Virus record (IMG/VR): IMGVR_UViG_3300042305_002206
Coordinates: 1 to 36,310 of that record
Strand: one strand, 5' to 3'
Source of the DNA: a virus
Length of the DNA stretch: 36,310 bases
Below the pieces are notes generated by a model. The model searched no databases. It was not told the origin of the DNA and saw only the letters and a program-made list of their open reading frames with translations. Positions 6,105 through 12,006 of the stretch are shown piece after piece. Position numbers and translations under genes: made by a program. Positions within the stretch are counted from its first letter, which is position 1. Each line of letters begins with the position of its first letter.

Positions 6105-7346
6105 TCAGTCCTGCACCTCCTTGGTGTGCTCGGTTTGTGTCCGAGGAGTGAGCACTCGATGTGACGACTGGGACTCGCCGACCTGCTCAACGGCGCCGCG
6201 GAGGTCCTCGACCTCGAGGTGGCCGTAGATGTCGGCGGTGATGCGGATGGAGCTGTGCCGGAGGATGCGGCTCACGTGCGCCAGGGGAACGCCGGCGCGC
6301 ATGAGGTTGGTGGCGCAGCTGTGCCGGAGCCCGTGGAAGGTGATGCGCAGCGGGCGGTGCACGCGCACCCGGCGCATGTGGCCGTCGACGGTGCAGCGGG
6401 CCGGCTGGGGGAGCTCGGCGTGGATGCGCTCGTGGGGGCGCCCCGCGCGCTTGCACGTCAGGCAGTAGCTCAGCCAGCTCTGCGCCCACCCCATGCGGCC
6501 GCACGCGCGCCGCAGCACCAGGTGAGGGTCGGCCTCGCGGGTGCGCTGGTTCCCGAGCTCGTCGGGGAACAGGAAGAAGCCAGGCGTGCGACGTGCCTTC
6601 TCGAGGTACGGCCGGAGGATGCTCGGCACGGGGAGGGTGTCGTGGCGGCCGCCCTTCGTCGTGTCGCGCTGGTGCGAGGCGGCGACCCGCAGGGTCTGGT
6701 GCTCGCGGTCGTAGTCGGTCTTCTTGAGCGCGAAGATCTCCCCGCGGCGCAGCCCCAGGAACGCAGCCACCGCCATCACCCCGCGCCACGACTCCGAGAC
6801 GACCGGCAGCACGGCGTTCACCTGCTCCGGGCTGAGGGTGACCTTCGACTTCTTGGGCACCGTGCGCACGCGCACATCGGCGGCGGGGTTGCCCCCGCTC
6901 CACTTCTTCGGCGGCTGCCGGGCCGCCTCGAAGGCGCTCGAGAGGTAGCCGCGGACCTTGTTCAGGGTGGCCGGGGCGCTCCTGGCCTTCTCCATGGGGA
7001 GGAAGACCTTCGCCTCGAGCTCGTCGGCGGTGACCATCGCGAGCGGGTAGTCGGCGAGCTCGGTCTTGAGCACGTGCTTGCCGACCTGCATGCGGGCCAT
7101 GTCGCGGGAGGCCTCAGGACAGCGCTCAGCGACCCACCAAGCGAAGAGCTGCTTGAGGGTGAGCCTCGTCTCGATCGGGGCCGCTTCGAGGCCCAGGCGG
7201 ACGCGCTGGGCCTGTCCGCTGAGCTCGGCGAGGAGCCCGAGGGCCTCACGTCGGGTCGTTGCGCTCGTCGCCTTGCGGCGGGCGCGACCGAGGCCGTCGC
7301 GCCAGCGGACGTACCACACGCCGCCTCGCTGGTAGACGCTGGCCAC
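6105..7346 (-). CDS. int: Tyrosine recombinase integrase with Cys-rich insertion
   Basis: 413 residues. The N-terminal arm-binding region (SVYQRGGVWYVRWRDG) and a SAM-like core domain (about 63-145) precede the catalytic domain. Catalytic residues are R200 (FLGLRRGEI), the likely beta-hairpin K231 (TTKGGRHD), H338 and R341 (FHGLRHS), H364 (ILRHSSI) and the nucleophile Y374 (ADIYGHL). Between the first Arg and HxxR lies an insertion with C295-x2-C298, C318 and nearby His, a probable zinc site typical, to my knowledge, of myxobacterial prophage integrases. It should catalyse attP-attB recombination at a tRNA-Val gene. It follows the excisionase gene by 3 bases, and its 3' end contains the right arm-type repeat. 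Confidence 0.95.
   Translation of the reverse strand: MASVYQRGGVWYVRWRDGLGRARRKATSATTRREALGLLAELSGQAQRVRLGLEAAPIETRLTLKQLFAWWVAERCPEASRDMARMQVGKHVLKTELADYPLAMVTADELEAKVFLPMEKARSAPATLNKVRGYLSSAFEAARQPPKKWSGGNPAADVRVRTVPKKSKVTLSPEQVNAVLPVVSESWRGVMAVAAFLGLRRGEIFALKKTDYDREHQTLRVAASHQRDTTKGGRHDTLPVPSILRPYLEKARRTPGFFLFPDELGNQRTREADPHLVLRRACGRMGWAQSWLSYCLTCKRAGRPHERIHAELPQPARCTVDGHMRRVRVHRPLRITFHGLRHSCATNLMRAGVPLAHVSRILRHSSIRITADIYGHLEVEDLRGAVEQVGESQSSHRVLTPRTQTEHTKEVQD
6127..6155. repeat. Right arm-type repeat of attP (P' arm), inside the end of int
   Basis: Direct repeat of 5863-5891 (24 of 29 identical) lying in the last codons of the integrase gene. Both copies share orientation and stand 107 bp left and 85 bp right of the tRNA-derived core. 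This supports an arm-site role and implies that the integrase C-terminus coding sequence is partly constrained by DNA-site function. Confidence 0.6.
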
Positions 7347-7349
7347 GGC

Positions 7350-7565
7350 TCAGGTCCCCGCCTTGAGGGTCGCCGCCCCCGTCCGCTGCGTCGTCTTGCT
7401 GGCCAGCCAGCGGTCGAGCTCCTCCCGGCTGAACCTGAGGTCGCGCCCGATGCGCTTGGTCGGCAACTCGCCCCGCGAGGCCGCGCCGTACACCCAGCTC
7501 TTGCTCTTGCGGAGGTACGTCGCCACCTCCGTAGGGGTCATGAGGCTCTCGCAGCTCAAGCTCAT
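7350..7565 (-). CDS. xis: Excisionase-like AlpA/MerR-type HTH protein
   Basis: 71 residues. The sequence MTPTEVATYLRKSKSWVYGA, then GELPTKRIGRDLRFSREELDRWL is the classic HTH_17/excisionase-family winged helix: recognition helix with SWVY, wing with RDLRF and final EELDRWL. Such proteins bend attachment-site DNA to favour excision, and some also regulate transcription. It lies directly upstream of int (3-base gap), so the two are co-transcribed. The third LexA-box-like operator sits about 180 bp upstream. Function is inferred from family and position. Confidence 0.85.
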   Translation of the reverse strand: MSLSCESLMTPTEVATYLRKSKSWVYGAASRGELPTKRIGRDLRFSREELDRWLASKTTQRTGAATLKAGT

Positions 7566-7795
7566 CGCGCACCCCCACCGCCGCCAACGCCAGCCGCGTC
7601 ACGCGCAGCACTTCCGCGGGAGTCGCCCTCGCAGGGAAGAACCAGGTCAGCCTCACGTCGCCCCTCGTGCACCTCGGCGCCCTGATGGGTCGCCGCCGAC
7701 GGCTTGCCAGCCGTACCAGCGTGAGTAGCACCGTGGACTGACACTGAACAATTGGTCAGTGAAAGTGGCCGAAAGAACAGCGGGTCGAGGTTCAT
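7562..7795 (-). CDS. Doubtful small ORF ahead of the excisionase gene
   Basis: 77-residue ORF whose stop overlaps the excisionase ATG (ATGA); GGAG lies 8 bases before its ATG. Those two facts argue for a gene. Against it, the sequence is low complexity (ending GVGGGGGAR), has no recognisable fold, and operator 3 lies inside it. The alternative is that 7566-7819 is simply the leader of the xis-int transcript. A different minus-strand frame here also has a protein-like stretch (LTWFFPARATPAEVLRV) but does not stop before xis. Confidence 0.3.
   Translation of the reverse strand: MNLDPLFFRPLSLTNCSVSVHGATHAGTAGKPSAATHQGAEVHEGRREADLVLPCEGDSRGSAARDAAGVGGGGGAR
7743..7760. promoter_or_regulatory. Operator 3 upstream of xis-int (LexA-box-like)
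   Basis: ACTGAACAATTGGTCAGT is an imperfect inverted repeat (TGAAC-N4-GGTCA) with a palindromic AATT centre. It shares the half-site and spacing of operators 1 and 2 and matches about 14 of 17 positions of the recalled Myxococcus LexA consensus. It would place excision/integration genes under the same repressor as the early operon. Confidence 0.55.
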
Positions 7796-7819
7796 GACCA
7801 GGTCTCCGTCGGTTGATGG

Positions 7820-8167
7820 CTACTGCTTGGTGAGGAGCTGCTCGCGCAGCTTCTCGAGGTTCCGCGCCGCCAGGCGCTTCACGTACTCACGGCGCTCGGC
7901 CGGGCCTGAGGGAACAGCACCGTTCTCGCGGAGCCAGCTCGCGACGTACTCATCGAGCGCCTCGCTCACGATGTCGCTGAGGCTCTTCTTCGACTCGCCG
8001 CCCATCGCGACGTAGGCCTCGTTCTCCAGTCCCTGAATCTCGTCGATGAGATCGACGATGTGCACCGGGACCTGGACACCGTTCAGCCGCTTCCTTGGAG
8101 CGCTTGCCTTCGCCATCGCCCCACTCCGCGTAGTCGAGCCACCATCTGTGTTCAACGCCATGTCCAT
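7820..8167 (-). CDS. Ribbon-helix-helix-like regulator in the immunity region
   Basis: 115 residues. After a basic N-terminus (about 20-29), NGVQVPVHIVDLIDEIQGLENE reads like an RHH beta strand and first helix, and KKSLSDIVSEALDEYVASW (61-79) like the second helix with the S-x-S/D-x-x-x-x-A-L-x-x-Y pattern. The C-terminus is a charged helix that may oligomerise. I prefer the ATG at 8167 because GGGG lies about 7 bases upstream; ATGs at 8161 and 8116 are alternatives. It diverges from the plus-strand operon across an AT-rich region with two palindromes. It could be the lysogeny regulator or a partition/antitoxin-like protein; the RHH call is moderate. Confidence 0.65.
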   Translation of the reverse strand: MDMALNTDGGSTTRSGAMAKASAPRKRLNGVQVPVHIVDLIDEIQGLENEAYVAMGGESKKSLSDIVSEALDEYVASWLRENGAVPSGPAERREYVKRLAARNLEKLREQLLTKQ

Positions 8168-8178
8168 ATCGTGCCCCA

Positions 8179-8229
8179 GTATTGGTAACACGAACAATAC
8201 TTGAAATGGAACAAATTTGTGTCTAAAAG
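8179..8229 (+). promoter_or_regulatory. AT-rich divergent promoter/operator region
   Basis: This is the most AT-rich stretch noticed. It contains GTATTG-N10-CAATAC (8179-8200) and the perfect palindrome ACAAATTTGT (8211-8220). A sigma70-like plus-strand promoter, TTGAAA (8201-8206), 17-base spacer, TAAAAG (8224-8229), overlaps the second palindrome. It would drive the operon starting at 8418 and be blocked by a protein bound to the palindrome, plausibly the divergent RHH-like protein. The leader 8230-8417 has no convincing gene; only a 22-codon ORF (8238-8306) is present. Confidence 0.55.
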
Positions 8230-8417
8230 TGCTGACGATGCTGGCGACGGCGTTGAAGTTGGTGCGGGCGACGGACAGGGCGGTGGGAGTCATCCCTCGC
8301 GGATGAAGTGCCGAGAGCAGTGAGCTGAGCAGGGCAGGGACCAGGAGCGGGGAAGCACACCAGGACCAACCATCACGAACGGCGCGTCGACCGACGCGGC
8401 CGTGACGGGAGAGCTGC

Positions 8418-9350
8418 ATGCCGAGCATGAGGAAGCCGCGAGCGAAGAAGACCCCGGAGACGTGCGCCGAGCTGGTGCGGGACATCGATGAGCGCCTTGA
8501 AGGCGGCGACGCGCTGAGCGACGTCTGGCTGCCGCACGAGGACTGGGCGGCGCTGGTGCACGCCTCGCTCGACGAGCTCGAGCCGAGCTCTACGGAAGCG
8601 AACCCTACGGAAGTGGCGCCGGCGAAGTGGTCGGTCCGCGAGACGTTCGATCGGGCCGCGCTCATCAAGGTGCTCGACTGCGGCGTCGACTCGACCTGGG
8701 AGGACCTCATCGAGGTCGCCCGCGGCTACGTCATGGCGCTCGAGGCTGAGCGGGCGAGCCTGCTCTGGCAGTCGTTGGAGATCGCCGCGGCTCGCGTGCG
8801 CCGCGTGCCGGTGGCGTCGCCCCCGTCCGAGGGCGGCTACGCGGTGAAGGTCGGCTCGCTGTGGGCGGGGTGGGCGGGCGAGCTCGTGCGCGAGAGCGAG
8901 CGCCTGGTCGTCGCGCTCGCGTCCGAAGCAGAACGCATCGCGCTTGCCTACTCGAGCGACTACCCAGCGGCGAAGGCGGTGCAGCTCAAGACGCTCAAGC
9001 GCGCGACCGTGACGGAGCCGGCAGTGACGGTCGACGTCGAGCTCGGCGCCCAGGCCGGTGGTACCGAGCTGCAAGCGGAGTGCGCCCCGGGTGACCCCGA
9101 CTGCCCCTCGTGCGGAGCCGGCGAGGAGCGCGAGCCCCCCGAGTGCCCGACCTGCGGCGAGGCCGACGGCCACAAGCCCGAGGACTGCGCGATGCGGGAG
9201 CCCGAGGAGCAGCCCAAGAAGAAGCGCTCGAAGAGGAAGGCCCAGGCGGAGCTGCTCACTGAGCCCGCTCCGGGCGAGGCGAGCCGGCGTCTCCGCCCGA
9301 ACAAGGTGAAGATGACCGACTTCGAGGCCGAGGAAGGAGCGCCGTTCTGA
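8418..9350 (+). CDS. Hypothetical protein with Cys knuckles and SSB-like C-terminal tip
   Basis: 310 residues, first gene of the rightward operon; GGGAGAG lies 5 bases before the ATG. The N-terminal about 200 residues are helical and acidic, with no recognised family. Two CPxCG knuckles follow (DCPSCGAGE and ECPTCGEAD, about 225-250), then a very basic stretch (KKKRSKRKA) and a tail ending MTDFEAEEGAPF. That acidic tail with terminal Pro-Phe resembles the tip of bacterial SSB (DDDIPF), which docks partner proteins. The phage shows no other SSB candidate. Nucleic-acid binding is inferred from the Cys and Lys/Arg content; it lacks an evident OB fold. Confidence 0.7.
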   Translation: MPSMRKPRAKKTPETCAELVRDIDERLEGGDALSDVWLPHEDWAALVHASLDELEPSSTEANPTEVAPAKWSVRETFDRAALIKVLDCGVDSTWEDLIEVARGYVMALEAERASLLWQSLEIAAARVRRVPVASPPSEGGYAVKVGSLWAGWAGELVRESERLVVALASEAERIALAYSSDYPAAKAVQLKTLKRATVTEPAVTVDVELGAQAGGTELQAECAPGDPDCPSCGAGEEREPPECPTCGEADGHKPEDCAMREPEEQPKKKRSKRKAQAELLTEPAPGEASRRLRPNKVKMTDFEAEEGAPF

Positions 9351-9493
9351 TGCGCGCCCTCCTCGAGCTGCTCTGCTCAGTTGTCGGCCACCGCACGCCG
9401 CCTGGCGTGCGTCGTGAGATGAGCATCGCGTTCCACTGTGACCGCTGCGGGTGCATTGCCCGCGGCGCCTTCGTCCCCGGGAGACGGGCGTGA
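9350..9493 (+). CDS. Small DUF1660-like zinc-ribbon phage protein
   Basis: 47-residue ORF whose ATG shares a base with the previous stop (TGATG). The pattern LLCSVVGHRTP at the N-terminus and HCDRCGCIARG near the C-terminus resembles the small prophage family DUF1660 (Cys, then Gly-His, then CxxCG), which probably folds around one zinc ion. Role unknown. It ends 2 bases from the stop of the convergent lipoprotein gene. Confidence 0.65.
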   Translation: MRALLELLCSVVGHRTPPGVRREMSIAFHCDRCGCIARGAFVPGRRA

Positions 9494-9495
9494 GC

Positions 9496-10110
9496 TCAGG
9501 GGGCTGCAGCCGGAGCCGCGGGAGCGCGGCAGCGATCGAGCAACGCCTTCTTCTCGGCGGCGCTCGCGCCCTGCCACTCGGGCAGTTCGGAGGCGATGCA
9601 CGTCTGGCCAGCGGGCACGGGAACCGGGGCAGGGGCGGGCGGAGGCTCGTCGCTGTCCTGGATGGTGTTGAGCGGGACGCCGATCGCTGCGGCGTAGCGC
9701 TCGAGCTCATCCTTCTGGTTCTTGTCCATCAGGTAGCGATCATCGAGCGAGCCCGAGGCGTTCATCGGGATGATCGTGGCCGACTCGGGGCCGGTACACT
9801 GGACGTTGTAGAAGGCCACCACGGCAAGGAGCTTGCCCTTCGGTACCTTCGGGGCACGCTTCTTCTCCTCGAACTGGGCGAAGGAGTTCTTCGCCGAGAC
9901 GCGGAAGAAGCCCATCTCCTTGTCGACGGTCTGCTCGATGTAGCCCGTCATCCGAGAGCGCCCCAGAAGCCGCTCGACGCACGTGCTCGTTCCAGCTGCG
10001 GGCGAGGAAATGCCCAAGGGGCCAGCCGGGTAGAGCTTCTGCCGCGCAGCGCACCCGACGCCGCCCATCACCACCGCACCCAACACCATCACCATCACCA
10101 GAGTTCGCAT
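9496..10110 (-). CDS. Predicted lipoprotein, likely lysogenic-conversion (moron) gene
   Basis: 204 residues. The N-terminus MRTLVMVMVLGAVVMGGVGC is a signal peptide ending in a lipobox with Cys20 as the lipidation site. A mature domain follows with paired cysteines (TSTCVERLL, VQCTGPES, TCIASELP) and a Pro/Ala-rich tail (PPPAPAPVPVPAG, PAAPAAAP). It lies on the minus strand inside a plus-strand operon, with its own upstream gap, the usual layout of a moron expressed from the prophage. An exported envelope protein suggests superinfection exclusion, surface change or host benefit. No specific function is visible. A hairpin (CGGCCGC-GT-GCGGCCG, 10148-10163) sits in the divergent gap. Confidence 0.8.
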   Translation of the reverse strand: MRTLVMVMVLGAVVMGGVGCAARQKLYPAGPLGISSPAAGTSTCVERLLGRSRMTGYIEQTVDKEMGFFRVSAKNSFAQFEEKKRAPKVPKGKLLAVVAFYNVQCTGPESATIIPMNASGSLDDRYLMDKNQKDELERYAAAIGVPLNTIQDSDEPPPAPAPVPVPAGQTCIASELPEWQGASAAEKKALLDRCRAPAAPAAAP

Positions 10111-10204
10111 GGCGCCGCACGAGAGCGCCTGGCGGGCGACTCGTCAACGGCCGCGTGCGGCCGCAGCACCACCCTGACCTGAGACGTCCGAGAGGAGACC
10201 TCAC

Positions 10205-10480
10205 ATGACACACCGTTCAACCCCGCCCCGTCCTCGCCAGCGCCGTCGCGGTGAGCTCACCCGCATCAACGCCGACGCCTCGAAGCACGAGCTCAGCGTC
10301 GGGCCCTTCAAGGGCCGCCCGGTCGGCGCCCTCGAGGCTGCCGTGCTCGAGGACCAGCTCGACCTCCTGGCGGCGCTGCTCAAGCAGACGCAGCCGGAGC
10401 CGGTGCGGAAGGCGCTCGAGGCCGACCAGCGAGCCATCAACGAGGAGCGCGAGCGCCGGTGGCTCGCCTTCACCTCCTGA
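10205..10480 (+). CDS. Small hypothetical protein
   Basis: 91 residues, preceded by AGGAG 8 bases upstream of the ATG. A basic N-terminus (RPRQRRR) is followed by LSVGPFKGRPVGALEAAVLEDQLDLLAALLKQ, where FKG(R/K) resembles the short strand of many small phage proteins, and a charged helix. It restarts the plus-strand operon after the lipoprotein interruption. No family assigned. Confidence 0.6.
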   Translation: MTHRSTPPRPRQRRRGELTRINADASKHELSVGPFKGRPVGALEAAVLEDQLDLLAALLKQTQPEPVRKALEADQRAINEERERRWLAFTS

Positions 10481-10597
10481 CCTTCACGAGCTCGCTCCCC
10501 CCGCAGCACCAAGGGCGAGCTCCCTCGACCCGCGCCTTCCCCCCGCCGGCGCGGTCTCGAGGTCTTCACGCAGCACGAGCGGGCGAAGGAGCGCAGC

Positions 10598-11098
10598 ATG
10601 AAGTGTCTGACGGTGTGGCAGCCCTGGGCGTGGGCCATCAGCGCGGGGCTGAAGTTGGTGGAGAACCGCGACTGGTTCCCCTCGTGGAAGCAGCTCAAGC
10701 CGGGCGACGAGCTCGCCATCCATGGGGGCATGCACGAGCCCACGCGCGAGGACTTGTACGCCGTGCGCGACGCCGCTCGGAAGATCGGCCGGGAGAGCGA
10801 GGTGCCGGGGCTCGGCGGGCAGGAGTTCTCCGTCACCTACGGCCGTGGCCGCGTCCTGGCGGTGGCTCGGTTCGAGGGATTCGTCGACTCGTCGGAGAAG
10901 CTCACCGCGGTCGAGGCGCCCTGGTTCGTCGGCAGGTACGGCTGGCGGCTCGCCGACGTGCGGCAGCTGAACCTCGGCACCGCCCCTCAGGTGAAGGGCG
11001 CCCAGGGACTCTGGGAGCTGCCCGCTGGCGTCGAGGACATGGTGCGGCGGCAGCTGGTGGCACACCACGAGGGGCAGCTTTGGCGGAGGACGGCATGA
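10598..11098 (+). CDS. ASCH-domain protein
   Basis: 166 residues. It opens with the ASCH signature MKCLTVWQPWAWAISAGLK, then LVENRDWFP, a PGDELAIHGG strand and GRGRVLAVARFEGFV, all matching the PUA-like ASCH beta barrel (strand-helix-strand with ENR...W). ASCH domains bind RNA or modified nucleosides, and some act as amidohydrolases on acetylcytidine. Family members are frequent in phages, usually of unknown target. The Shine-Dalgarno is GAAGGAG about 7 bases upstream. The 117-bp gap before it holds no gene. Its stop overlaps the next ATG (ATGA). Confidence 0.85.
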   Translation: MKCLTVWQPWAWAISAGLKLVENRDWFPSWKQLKPGDELAIHGGMHEPTREDLYAVRDAARKIGRESEVPGLGGQEFSVTYGRGRVLAVARFEGFVDSSEKLTAVEAPWFVGRYGWRLADVRQLNLGTAPQVKGAQGLWELPAGVEDMVRRQLVAHHEGQLWRRTA

Positions 11099-11298
11099 AG
11101 CGATCCCCGACTGCTGAGGAAGTCGCCGCGATGCTCGAGAGCGTGCGGCGCGTCATGGTGGCGAACCCGGAGCTCACGCCGACGCAGCTCGGCGCTCGGC
11201 TGGAGCTGAGCCACGTGACGGTGAGGAAGTACCTCCGGCGTCTGGGCCTCTACCGGCCCCGCGGCGTAGCGCGCGAGCGCCTCGAGGTACGGTCATGA
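11095..11298 (+). CDS. Small helix-turn-helix protein
   Basis: 67 residues from an ATG overlapping the ASCH stop (ATGA). VMVANPELTPTQLGARLELSHVTVRKYLRRLGLY (about 19-52) is a clean HTH with LTPTQLGARLELS as helix-turn and HVTVRKYLRR as recognition helix. Nothing follows except a short basic tail. It is probably a DNA-binding accessory regulator of the plus-strand operon; its target is unknown. Confidence 0.7.
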   Translation: MKRSPTAEEVAAMLESVRRVMVANPELTPTQLGARLELSHVTVRKYLRRLGLYRPRGVARERLEVRS

Positions 11299-11573
11299 GC
11301 AGGCGAACGCCGGGGCCGTGGGAGTACGACTCCGAGACCGAAGAGGTCTTCCGCACGCTCGACGGGGGCGCGCGGGATGAGGGGATCTGCCTGGTCGACA
11401 CCTCGCACGAGGACGGCAAGCTGATCGCCGCCGCGCCCGAGTTGCTCGAGGCGCTGGAGGTCTGCGCCCGCGCTTTGACCATCGTGCATCCAGACTCCAC
11501 CGTTGACGCCGAAATGCATGAGGCGCTGTGCGTTGCTCGCGCCGCCATCGCGAAGGCGGAGGGCCGGTCATGA
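11295..11573 (+). CDS. Small phage protein with LIAAAPELLEALE motif
   Basis: 92 residues. GPWEYD at the N-terminus and KLIAAAPELLEALEVCARAL followed by a C-terminal helix (EALCVARAAIAKAEG) match a widespread uncharacterised phage protein type in which LIAAAPELLEAL is nearly invariant. The function of that family is unknown to me. It overlaps both neighbours by 4 bp (ATGA). Confidence 0.7.
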   Translation: MSRRTPGPWEYDSETEEVFRTLDGGARDEGICLVDTSHEDGKLIAAAPELLEALEVCARALTIVHPDSTVDAEMHEALCVARAAIAKAEGRS

Positions 11574-11575
11574 GC
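11554..11575 (+). repeat. Gene-junction repeat, copy 1
   Basis: The 22-bp run containing GGCGGAGGGCCGGTCATGAG is identical to 11985-12006. Each copy encodes the last residues of one gene (AEGRS-stop), a GGAGG Shine-Dalgarno and the ATGA start of the next. It is probably a duplicated coupling module or short homology allowing gene-cassette exchange. Confidence 0.7.
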
Positions 11576-12004
11576 TTCGACCTCGCAGACATCCTTTCGG
11601 AGTTCGCCGATGCTCAGGGCTACGGCGATGGCACCCGAGCCGAACTGTGGCGCGATGGCTGGCGCTTCATTCAGCGCACCGGCCGCGCAGCGCCCCGCAC
11701 CCGCGAGCAGGTAGCGGCGTACCTCGCCCAGTGGAAGCGCGATCACCCCGAGCGGCTGCGAGAGTACGCGCGCCGTCGTCGCGAGAGAAACCCGGAGCAC
11801 GTGCTTCGCCTCCAGCGTGAGGCCGCCGCACGCTACCGCGCCCGTCACCGCGAGGCCGTGCGTGCTCGGGACCGCGAGGCGGCGCGTCGGCGCTACGCGA
11901 TGAAGCGGCTCGACCCGGCCTTCATGGCTCGGCGGCGCGTTGAGCAGCTCGCCCGATACCACGCGCGGCGCGTGGCGACCGCCCAGGCGGAGGGCCGGTC
12001 ATGA
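11570..12004 (+). CDS. Arg-rich helical hypothetical protein
   Basis: 144 residues. The N-terminal 45 residues are ordinary (MSFDLADILSEFADAQGYGD). The rest is an extremely basic, long helix (REYARRRRERNPEH, AAARYRARHREAVRARDRE, RRYAMKRLD). A large block is built of Arg-rich heptads, so nucleic-acid binding is likely. It resembles basic phage proteins of the 'RDPEKVRERNRRWREANPEK' style, often called HNH-associated, but no HNH residues are seen. Both ends are ATGA overlaps, and the junction sequences at the two ends are identical over 22 bp. Confidence 0.65.
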   Translation: MSFDLADILSEFADAQGYGDGTRAELWRDGWRFIQRTGRAAPRTREQVAAYLAQWKRDHPERLREYARRRRERNPEHVLRLQREAAARYRARHREAVRARDREAARRRYAMKRLDPAFMARRRVEQLARYHARRVATAQAEGRS

Positions 12005-12006
12005 GC
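11985..12006 (+). repeat. Gene-junction repeat, copy 2
   Basis: Exact 22-bp copy of 11554-11575 at the next gene boundary, again encoding AEGRS-stop with the GGAGG-ATGA coupling. Copies flank the Arg-rich gene precisely, as if that gene were a cassette. Confidence 0.7.

Noticed and set aside
6219-7685. 488-codon plus-strand open frame opposite int and xis
   Set aside because: Integrase catalytic residues identify the minus strand as coding; the antisense frame is low complexity.
7246-7731. 161-codon minus-strand frame overlapping xis and int
   Set aside because: Its first part looks protein-like, but the frame runs on over 300 bp of the excisionase and integrase genes in a different register.
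8238-8306. 22-codon leader peptide ORF upstream of the rightward operon
   Set aside because: ATG lacks a good Shine-Dalgarno and no attenuator-like hairpin follows; kept only as a note in the promoter entry.
8373-9710. 445-codon minus-strand frame opposite the 310-residue gene
   Set aside because: Antisense to a gene with a good Shine-Dalgarno, coupled follower and zinc knuckles. Leu/Arg/Ala-rich composition.
10148-10163. Terminator at CGGCCGC-GT-GCGGCCG
   Set aside because: A 2-base loop is too small and no T-tract follows; it may be chance palindrome in GC-rich DNA.
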